From an uncultured Bacteroides sp. (GTDB taxonomy: Bacteria; Bacteroidota; Bacteroidia; Bacteroidales; Bacteroidaceae): a DNA stretch of 59,915 nucleotides. A model generated the notes under the pieces. That model did no database searches. It was not told the origin of the DNA and worked only from the letters and a program-made list of their open reading frames with translations. The DNA lies in the NCBI GenBank assembly GCA_958477465.1, contig CAUEFX010000016.1:1-59915 (forward strand), read 5' to 3'. Numbering within the stretch: position 1 is the first letter of the stretch; each line of letters opens with the position of its first letter. This document shows positions 16,737 to 24,700 of this stretch, one piece after another. Both the position numbers and the translations under genes were made by a program.

Positions 16737-18311
16737 TCAATAAATATTTGCCATACTGACCAACGGTTCGTATAACTTTTCAATATCCTGCGCATCCATT
16801 TCGATCTGTACCTGATCGCCCGGAATCAATCGTATGCCGTCCGGCTTCAGATCTTTTCGGTCACGGTGTACATTGATGATAACACAACGTTCGGGCAGCC
16901 GCAACTCATTGACCTCTTTGCCATCCAGATAAGAACCCGTCATGACTTCAACGGAAAGGGTATAGCGTTTCTGCTTCTGAAAATCCGAAGTATGGATCAT
17001 GTTATCGTAAAGAGTAACGTTGAAAGGCTGAATCTGCAGCAGCTCTGTAAAATAATAGGTCAATCCGCCCACCACTACAGAGGGATAAAACACCTCGAGA
17101 TGTCCGGTAATTTCGGTAATTAAGACAATAGCCGTCAATGGCGTCCGGATAACGGCCACCAGAAAAGCAGACATACAAATCAACATCACATAACTGACGC
17201 TTTCCTGAGTTATAAAACCTCTCTGCACCAATATCAAGGCTATTACTTTTCCAAACAATCCTCCGGTAACCAATGCAGGTATAAAATTTCCTCCCGGCAA
17301 TCCGGAAGAGACAGAAAGAGTAGTAAACACGAAATGAAGCATCATCATAGCCACCACCCACATTATCTGAGTACTGCCATTACCGGAAGCCTGTTCCAGC
17401 AAAAACTGCTCTCCTCCCCCCGTAAGATTCACCTGTACCAGTGATATTGAATAAGCTACCACCAACAAGTAGAGCATCTTCATGTGTATCGGATGCTTTA
17501 CACTTGTATAAACCTGCTCAAAATATAAAGTGACTTCAGAATAGAACTTCCCGAAAAGAGAAATCACCACCGCCAGCAATAAAAACAATTTCAATTGAGA
17601 AAGAAAAGGGAGCAACGGATCGATAGCATCTATCAGGTGATAAGGGTTGACAGGAAACAGCCAACTGGCCACCCCACCTGCCACAACGCCTGCAAGCAAT
17701 GTAGTGATGGCGGTTTTGGGTGCATCAAAACGTTCGATGGACTCGATGACCAATAACGACGAGGCCAACGGAGCTGCAAAAGCGGCTGCCAATCCGGCCC
17801 CTGCTCCGGCTGCAAGAAGCTGTTTCCGTTCTCCCGAAAGCACCCTTGTCCATTTGGAGACAAGGCATCCCACATAAGAACCTATCTGTACCGATGGGCC
17901 TTCACGCCCCAAGGACAGACCGGCCGTAAGTGCAAGTACACCACCCACAAATTTGGAGACCATCTCAATGAAAGGATGTTTATAGGAAACACGGCCGTTA
18001 ATCACTCCACGCGTCTGCGGGATACCTCCTCCGGTAATAAGCGGCATCTTACCGACCAGCCAGGCAACAAAGATAAGGATGCCCCACAATGCCAAAAACA
18101 ACGGGATATGCCAATACCAGCGAGGATGAGCATCGAAAAAAGTACGCCGGGTATCAAAAAAGAACTGTAGCAGATAATGATAAGGCACAGCCACAAGTCC
18201 CGTCAGTAACCCCACAAAGATACTGACGAAATACAACCTGGCATCAATCAGTTTCAGTTTCCAGACATGCCACCCTCTTCCCCCTTTCAAACTCTTCCAG
18301 TATTCGAACAT
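16737..18311 (-). CDS. ClC family chloride channel or antiporter with C-terminal TrkA-C domain
   Basis: The 524-residue protein has the ClC membrane fold (about 20-440) followed by a TrkA-C regulatory domain (about 450-520, GSYLDGKEVNELRLPERCVIINV and LIPGDQVQIEM). Selectivity motifs are GREGP (136-139 REGP, gating Glu137), GLPGGNFIPALVTGG and, in place of the standard GSGIP, GGGIP (94-98), so the anion-coordinating Ser is a Gly. With Glu137 present the protein could act as a Cl-/H+ antiporter, but selectivity should not be assumed. TrkA-C domains usually sense a ligand. The gene is monocistronic on the minus strand. Confidence 0.9.
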   Translation of the reverse strand: MFEYWKSLKGGRGWHVWKLKLIDARLYFVSIFVGLLTGLVAVPYHYLLQFFFDTRRTFFDAHPRWYWHIPLFLALWGILIFVAWLVGKMPLITGGGIPQTRGVINGRVSYKHPFIEMVSKFVGGVLALTAGLSLGREGPSVQIGSYVGCLVSKWTRVLSGERKQLLAAGAGAGLAAAFAAPLASSLLVIESIERFDAPKTAITTLLAGVVAGGVASWLFPVNPYHLIDAIDPLLPFLSQLKLFLLLAVVISLFGKFYSEVTLYFEQVYTSVKHPIHMKMLYLLVVAYSISLVQVNLTGGGEQFLLEQASGNGSTQIMWVVAMMMLHFVFTTLSVSSGLPGGNFIPALVTGGLFGKVIALILVQRGFITQESVSYVMLICMSAFLVAVIRTPLTAIVLITEITGHLEVFYPSVVVGGLTYYFTELLQIQPFNVTLYDNMIHTSDFQKQKRYTLSVEVMTGSYLDGKEVNELRLPERCVIINVHRDRKDLKPDGIRLIPGDQVQIEMDAQDIEKLYEPLVSMANIY

Positions 18312-18362
18312 TCCAAACGAAACTTTGCCACGTATAACAAGCTAATGAATAAAGATGTTTAA

Positions 18363-18455
18363 GCCCTGGTTTAAATTTTCTTTTTAAAGATTTTTATCCG
18401 CTTATTCTGAGTCCGGTTTCAGTTTAGTGAATCCAGCTCCGGTTTAAACAGACTC
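18363..18455. repeat. Degenerate GAGCCTGTT-type element, copy 4
   Basis: The left end GCCCTGGTTTAAATTTT and the right end GGTTTAAACAGACTC are inverted variants of the GAGCCTGTTTAAATTTT ends seen at 9067, 40527 and 41551. Several mismatches make this the weakest member. Confidence 0.4.
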
Positions 18456-18554
18456 TAAAGCAGAAACAGACAATCATCTATGTTTATAGACAGAAAATAC
18501 AAGTAAATAGCAAATAAAATCAACTTTAAGTGATCACCTTTCTTAAATTATGTA

Positions 18555-18562
18555 TATATTTG
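18555..18562 (+). promoter_or_regulatory. -7 box of the LruC lipoprotein promoter
   Basis: TATATTTG fits TAnnTTTG exactly. It lies 91 bases before the start codon, giving a leader of about 85 bases. The -33 box is not clear. Confidence 0.45.
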
Positions 18563-18652
18563 CATCCGAAAAGTATTATTGCCGAATAAGACTTTATACA
18601 ATAGAATTTTCTAACACTAACAAAGCATTTATTGACAGAAAACAGATTTATT

Positions 18653-20629
18653 ATGAAAAAGATTTGGTTAGCATGCCCTGCTATCCTCTTGTTTGGATTA
18701 AGCAGTTGCATCCCCGAAAAGAACTATTATGAAGAGCCTCCCGTTAAAGAAGTCAATACTTCGACGTATTCTACAGAACAGACTGTAACTTTGAATGTAC
18801 ATTATGCTCTTGCTGATTCGAAAGTGCTTTTTTACGTGTATGATCAAAACCCGTTGGTTTTCTCCGAGACGAGCAGCTCGATAACCTTACGGGAAGACAT
18901 TCAACCGTTAGATGCTATATGGACCGATGACGAAGGTGCATACACCGGTTCTATCACTCTCCCGGCTTATGTAAATAAGGTATACGCTGTCACAAGTGCG
19001 CTTAATACCCCTGCTTTGATAGAAAGTACAATCGACAATGGAGTTCTGGAAATAGCCGACCGCGATTATATGACACCATCGGCATCTGCAACCAGAGCTG
19101 CCACCAACTATAGATACGCAACCAAAGAAGATGCAACAAGATTCAATTCTTTGGGATGGTCCGAATCACCTGCCGCACCTTTTGACAGAGGAAACGGAAG
19201 AAGCGTAGGCACGGGAAAATTATATACCAAATACGAAGGCGGTAACGAGAAACTTAAATTAAGTACCGAGGAAAGAAAAAGCCTGTTGACAACAGTAAAT
19301 TCTGTTATCGGACGTTACAAAACCTGCCCGACAGAATACCGCACAGCAGCCGATTTATACATCAATGAAGATGACACGGAAATTGTATTGACAGTTATCG
19401 GTGGAAATACCTGCTGGAACAGTTCATTGGGATATTATTATTATAAGGAAGGACAAAAGCCCACCAGCCTGAACGATGTTGCCATTTATACTCTTTTCCC
19501 AAACACACAGATAGACTGGATTGGCGGCAGTGCCCCCTACTTTAAGTCCAATCCTCAAGGAGTGGAAATAGGAGACGACATACAGCTAATCTACTTTGGT
19601 GACGAGCAACATCCCGAACATACGACCAAATTCCCGGCCGGCTACCGCCTTGGATTCGTATTGGCATGCAATGCGTGGGATGCCTATTTCGCAGGATTCT
19701 CGTCTTACACTAAAACGAAGAATTTCTTCGCTTCTTCTACCGAAGGATTAAGTACCGCCAGACCGGATGGACTGGACGTGCGCACCGCCATGTTCAAAGA
19801 TAAAAACAATAACATAGCCATATCTTTCGAAGATTTTGTCGATGACCAGAACTTCAATGATCTGGTGTTCTGTGTAAAATCGAATCCGGTGATCACCAAT
19901 GTTCCCGAAGTGGACGAAGATTACAATACAACCATCAGCAAAACCGGTATTTATGCTTTTGAAGACATGTGGCCCCGCGCAAGCGATTATGACATGAACG
20001 ATGTGTTGACACAATACACATACGAAAAGACCTTCAACAATAACAACCGGATATTGAAAGAATCATTCACCTTTAAAACTTTTGCAAACATAGCAATGCT
20101 CACCAACGGACTGGCATTTACAATAGACAATACCACTCCGGCTACCATAAGCGATTTCATAAAGTATCAGACAGAAGACTTTGTAGCAGCCCAATTCGGA
20201 CACGAAGATAACACCATCAAACTGACTGATAATGTGAAGTCTGCCATAAACGCCGAATACAAAGTCACTCTCGATTATGGCAAGAATTCGGGAAAGACAC
20301 GCGAGACTGTTGTAGATGCATTCATCTATCGCCCCAGCAAGGATAATACACGGTTAGAAATCCATTGCCCGATGAAGAGACCAACCGATAAAATGGACGT
20401 ATCGTTATTTGGTACAGGTGACGACTGTTCGGAACCGGATAAAGGCATTTTCTATGTTTCCGATAAAGACAATGTTTATCCGTTCGCTTTCTACCTGTCC
20501 AACGCTACCAGTCAGGACATCGCACCCTTATTGAATCCTGATAACGAGAAGACACCTATTGACCAGCTTTACCCCAAATTCCTCAACTGGGCTAAAACAG
20601 GAAAAGACGCAGACTGGTATAAACAATAA
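18653..20629 (+). CDS. LruC domain-containing lipoprotein
   Basis: The 658-residue protein starts at MKKIWLACP (ATG 18653; an in-frame codon seven residues upstream would spoil the signal). Lipobox GLSSC places the lipidated Cys near residue 20. After a long N-terminal region (20-330) there is a DUF4114-like part with ISFEDFVDDQNFNDLVFCV (about 385-405), then the LruC signature YAFEDMWPRASDYDMNDVLTQ (about 430-450). A beta-rich C-terminus follows. The Asp-rich loops could bind calcium (inference). LruC proteins are surface or outer-membrane lipoproteins of Bacteroidetes with unknown function. The gene has its own promoter and a strong terminator. Confidence 0.8.
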   Translation: MKKIWLACPAILLFGLSSCIPEKNYYEEPPVKEVNTSTYSTEQTVTLNVHYALADSKVLFYVYDQNPLVFSETSSSITLREDIQPLDAIWTDDEGAYTGSITLPAYVNKVYAVTSALNTPALIESTIDNGVLEIADRDYMTPSASATRAATNYRYATKEDATRFNSLGWSESPAAPFDRGNGRSVGTGKLYTKYEGGNEKLKLSTEERKSLLTTVNSVIGRYKTCPTEYRTAADLYINEDDTEIVLTVIGGNTCWNSSLGYYYYKEGQKPTSLNDVAIYTLFPNTQIDWIGGSAPYFKSNPQGVEIGDDIQLIYFGDEQHPEHTTKFPAGYRLGFVLACNAWDAYFAGFSSYTKTKNFFASSTEGLSTARPDGLDVRTAMFKDKNNNIAISFEDFVDDQNFNDLVFCVKSNPVITNVPEVDEDYNTTISKTGIYAFEDMWPRASDYDMNDVLTQYTYEKTFNNNNRILKESFTFKTFANIAMLTNGLAFTIDNTTPATISDFIKYQTEDFVAAQFGHEDNTIKLTDNVKSAINAEYKVTLDYGKNSGKTRETVVDAFIYRPSKDNTRLEIHCPMKRPTDKMDVSLFGTGDDCSEPDKGIFYVSDKDNVYPFAFYLSNATSQDIAPLLNPDNEKTPIDQLYPKFLNWAKTGKDADWYKQ

Positions 20630-20648
20630 CTTATTCTGTCTATAAATA

Positions 20649-20713
20649 CAAATTTCCCTGCAAGGTTACTGTTTTCAATTATCGAAAAAGCAGTAATCTT
20701 GCAGGGAAATTTG
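20649..20713. terminator. Strong terminator between LruC and DUF4250 genes
   Basis: A 23-bp stem with one G-U pair (20649-20671 with 20691-20713) encloses a 19-base loop. It lies between convergent genes; AT-rich flanks fit termination in both directions. Confidence 0.75.
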
Positions 20714-20721
20714 TTTCAACA

Positions 20722-20898
20722 CTACCAGAACTTATTGTGTTCCGGACTATATTCAAAACCTACAGCCCGCAGCCGATTGATAATATCGTTCTTATCAATG
20801 TGCAAGTCATCACAAAGTTCGTCCAAAGAAGAATAGTTATCACGGAGTTTCATATTAATGACGCTAAACAGCATCATCGGATCTTCAGGTAATTCCAT
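20722..20898 (-). CDS. DUF4250 domain small protein
   Basis: This 58-residue gene is short and easily missed. The minus strand from ATG 20898 reads MELPEDPMMLFSVINMKL, continues RDNYSSLDELCDDLHID and ends HNKFW-stop. This is the whole DUF4250 family pattern: LPxDPxMLxSxxNxKLRD, SLDELCDDL, a final Phe-x-Tyr region. The SLDELCDDLHIDKNDIINRL segment looks like a helix-turn-helix. Function is unknown. A -7 box TATCTTTG (minus strand, 20927-20934) lies 29 bases upstream of the start codon, which supports real expression. Confidence 0.85.
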   Translation of the reverse strand: MELPEDPMMLFSVINMKLRDNYSSLDELCDDLHIDKNDIINRLRAVGFEYSPEHNKFW

Positions 20899-20947
20899 AT
20901 CAAAATGCTATTTTATAAATCGGCCGCAAAGATACACAAAATCTTAT

Positions 20948-21343
20948 TTATCCGTTTGTTTCCAACAGTTTAATCAATGCCACGCGCTGAATGGAAAAGG
21001 TATTCCCCTCTTTTTGTACATACTTAAGCAACTCCATCCCCTCCTGGCGGAACTTTGATTTCTGCAAAAGATGATCAGCGTCAGTCTCATCAGACAGTTT
21101 CAGCAAGGTCATGGCAGCCAGTTCTATCTTCCCCATTCTGTCGGGATCACCTTCGTATTGCCCAATCAGTTCCTGCACATCCATACCCATCAACCGTTCG
21201 ACAGGAAAGCCCAAGATCTGCCTGGTCAGGCAATCATACTCCACCCACTCCTGCTGACGGATTTTCTTTCTATTCAATATCACATTGGCAATCAATGAAA
21301 TGATCTCTTGAATCATACGTAGCAGATAATCTTGTTTAATCAT
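20948..21343 (-). CDS. DUF6483-like protein, unknown function
   Basis: The 131-residue protein is helical, charged and soluble, starting MIKQDYLLRMIQEI. The second half (DRMGKIELAAMTLLKLSDETDADHL) looks like a tetratricopeptide-type helical pair. It resembles what I recall as DUF6483, without certainty. No signal peptide or catalytic motif is visible. It precedes the DUF4250 gene on the same strand by 49 bases, so the two may share transcripts, although the smaller gene also has its own -7 box. Confidence 0.65.
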   Translation of the reverse strand: MIKQDYLLRMIQEIISLIANVILNRKKIRQQEWVEYDCLTRQILGFPVERLMGMDVQELIGQYEGDPDRMGKIELAAMTLLKLSDETDADHLLQKSKFRQEGMELLKYVQKEGNTFSIQRVALIKLLETNG

Positions 21344-21617
21344 AACTTTTTATTAAAAGTATTACGGTCGGATTATAGTTCTCCAAAGTTCCTCTATCCC
21401 TTAAAACTGCATAAACCGAAGATACCGGAAAAGAAGACTACAAAGCTAATGAATATTTTTGGAATATCTCTGATAAATAAAAAGGTGGGTTATCCGCCAA
21501 TGGCGACTTATATGCTTTGTCAATTCGTTATCCGTGAATATATCACAGATAAAGGCAGGCAAACGCATAAATATCAAAAGTAAGCGGCTATTTTAACAAA
21601 CTATTCGATTTTATTCC
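21344..21617. other. Gene-poor stretch upstream of the helicase gene
   Basis: With the leader that follows, this is a 379-base region without a supported gene. It contains a hairpin around GTGGGTTATCCGCC (21484-21498) and a 44-codon frame (21449-21583) that I do not accept as a gene. Composition is AT-rich. Confidence 0.45.
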
Positions 21618-21688
21618 TATATTTGTAAATGATAGTGGCGTGTTACATCCGAACAACAATAAAAAAGACTATGCAGAAACATCGTTAA
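21618..21688 (+). promoter_or_regulatory. Helicase promoter and leader with a five-codon ORF
   Basis: A -7 box TATATTTG (21618-21625) is followed by a leader that aligns with the leader of the Schlafen-like gene (26675-26732), with 15 of the first 17 bases the same. At 21671 the matching ATGCAG start codon opens a five-codon frame (MQKHR) that stops at 21686, 35 bases before the helicase start. The helicase's own start at 21723 has no obvious ribosome site, so this short frame may affect its translation (inference). Confidence 0.55.
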
Positions 21689-21722
21689 TTCAAGTCATTG
21701 AACTGTTTATTATATTGAATAT

Positions 21723-24700
21723 ATGTCAATATGGAGTAAACTCATAGGGATCAGGAAAACCGGAGATAGAAATAATATCGTTACCAGTAAAACTACCTCC
21801 GTGCCACGTAACGCCCTCAATTATGCCATAGTAGATGTAGAAGTTGGCCTGAAAGATCATAAAATCCATGATATAGGAGCACTCAGGCATGATGACACGA
21901 TTTTCCATAAAACCTCAAAAGAAGAGTTGTTCACTTTCCTAAATGATATAGACTACATTTGCGGACACAATATCATTCATCATGATGCCCAATATCTGTT
22001 CCCGGACAAGGTATGTCGCTGGATTTTAGTTGATACACTTTACGTTTCGCCTCTGCTGTTTCCGGAACGACCTTACCATCGGCTTGTGAAAGACGACAAA
22101 CTGATTAGCGAACAGATGAACAATCCGGTGAACGATTGCAAGAAAGCAAAAGACCTATTACTGGACGAAATAGCATGCTGGAACTCATTACCGAAAGAAA
22201 AACGTATCCTATTCGCTTCGTTGCTGAAAGACAAAAAGGAATTCGAGGGATTTCTCAGTATGGTAAGTGCGGAGTATACCAATGAAGGAATACCGGAACT
22301 CATAAAAGAACTTTATGCAGGAAAGATCTGCCAACATGCCGACCTTGACATGCTCATCAAGCAATATCCATGCGGATTGGCATACGCATTGGCTCTGATT
22401 GAGACCATCGATTATCGCTCCATCACCCCTGGATGGGTGCTTTACAACTATCCGGAAGTAGAGTTTATTGTAAAACTCCTGCGCCACACTGCTTGCCGGG
22501 AAGGCTGCGATTACTGCCATACGCAATTGGATGTGCTCCATAACTTAAAAACATTCTTCGGATATGAGCATTTCCGGACATACGAAGGCGAGCCATTGCA
22601 GGAACGGGCGGCCCAAGCAGCGGTGAAAGGTAAGTCGTTACTGGCGATATTCCCTACCGGTGGTGGTAAATCACTAACCTTTCAGTTGCCGGCACTCATG
22701 GCCGGACGCTCCGTACACGGACTTACGGTTGTCATCTCTCCCTTACAATCTCTCATGAAAGACCAGGTAGACAACCTCGCTGACAGAGGGATCACGGATG
22801 CCGTAACCATAAATGGGATGCTGGATCCTATCACAAGGGCACTGTCCATACAAAGGGTAGAAGACGGAGAAGCCTCCCTGTTGTATATAGCCCCCGAAAT
22901 GCTTCGCTCAAAAACGATCGAGAAAATATTAATGGCGCGTCATGTTGTCAGATTTGTAATAGACGAAGCGCATTGCTTTTCTTCATGGGGGCAGGATTTC
23001 AGGGTTGACTATCTCTACATCGGTAAATTCATCCGGGAATACCAGCAAAAGAAAAAATGCAAGAATCCGATACCCGTATCCTGCTTTACGGCTACGGCAA
23101 AACAGAAAGTGATACAAGACATCTGCGATTATTTCAAGCAAACACTGAATTTAGACTTAGAATTATTCGCATCAACGGCCTCAAGAACCAACCTGCATTA
23201 TTCTGTCATACATGCCGACAATGACAATGATAAATACTTAAAACTGAGAGAACTTGTAGCGGAATCCGATTGCCCGACAATTGTCTACGTATCACGGACC
23301 AGACGGACCAAAGAACTGGCAGCCAAGTTGACCCGTGACGGCTACAAGGCACTACCATTCAATGGCAAGATGGAAGCCGATGAAAAAATCGCCAACCAAG
23401 AAGCCTTCATGAATGACCAGGTACAGATCATTGTGGCTACGTCCGCATTCGGTATGGGAGTCGATAAAAAAGATGTTGGCCTTGTGGTACATTATGACAT
23501 TTCCGATTCGCTGGAAAACTACGTTCAAGAGGCAGGCAGAGCCGGTCGTGATCCCGGCCTCAACGCACGTTGTTATGTGCTTTACAGCGACAATGATTTG
23601 GACAAGCATTTTATACTGTTGAACCAGACAAAACTAAGCATCAGCGAAATACAACAAATATGGAAAGCCATCAAAGACCTGACCCGACAACGTATGAAAG
23701 TCAGCTGCTCTGCATTGGAAATTGCCCGGAAAGCCGGATGGGACGATTCGGTCTCTGACATTGAAACCCGTGTGCGAACAGCATTAGCAACCTTGGAACA
23801 AAGCGGATATCTGGTAAGAGGTAACAACGTACCTCACGTATATGCCACGGGAATCACAGTGAAGGACATGGACGAAGCAAGAAAACGCATATCGGCATCA
23901 CTACTTTTTGACAGCGATGAAATAGAAAAAGCAGTCCGTATCATCAAGTCACTGATATCACAAAAGCATGTCGCCAAAGCCCGGAATTCGGAAGCGGAAT
24001 CACGGATAGACTATCTGGCAGACATCTTGGGCCTGAGCAAAAAAGAAGTGATATCCGTAGTGGAACGCATGCGGCAAGAAGGTATATTGGCAGACAGCAA
24101 AGATATCTCCGCCTATTTGCAGGATGCAGGTGATTCGGAACGAAAGTCGCAAATGCTCCTCGAACGCTTTGCAAAACTTGAACGATACATCCTCAGCCAC
24201 ATCCCCGATGAGTCTTTACGGATATCATACAAGCAACTGAATGAGAATGCCATGAATGACGGAATCAATACATCCAAAGAAAAGGACATTCGGACGCTGC
24301 TCTATTTCCTTACTGTCGAGGGATATGCGCGCAAGAAAGAGGATGCGGCCCATAACCTGGAGATAAGTCGCCAGGCAGACATGGAGACTACTGTCAGGCG
24401 CTTTGAGAAACGATTGGGAATAAGCCGTTTTACTGTGAAATGGTTATATCAATTGGCATCAGAGACAGAAGATGAAAACACCCCCGACAAAGCGGTTCAG
24501 TTCTCCGTGGTAGAACTTCTGAGCCGAACAAAATCAAGTTCTCAAACCCTATTCGGTGGGCTTAACGACATTCAGTTGGAAGATGTGGAAGAAGCGCTTC
24601 TGTACTTGTCGAAAATCGGTGCGTTAAAACTTGAAGGCGGCTTCCTGGTTCTTTACAACGCCATGAATATCCAAAGAATAAAGGACAATAAGTCGAGATA

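Larger units (their letters stand above)
18312..18652. other. Gene-free region upstream of the LruC lipoprotein gene
   Basis: This 341-base stretch between divergent genes holds a degenerate GAGCCTGTT-type repeat (18363-18455) and the promoter of the LruC gene (-7 box at 18555-18562). The rest is AT-rich with no supported gene. Confidence 0.5.

Noticed and set aside
21449..21583. 44-codon frame (MNIFGISLINKK...) before the helicase
   Set aside because: No ribosome site, no family match that I recognise, and no promoter box. It might still be a tiny gene, but the evidence is too thin.
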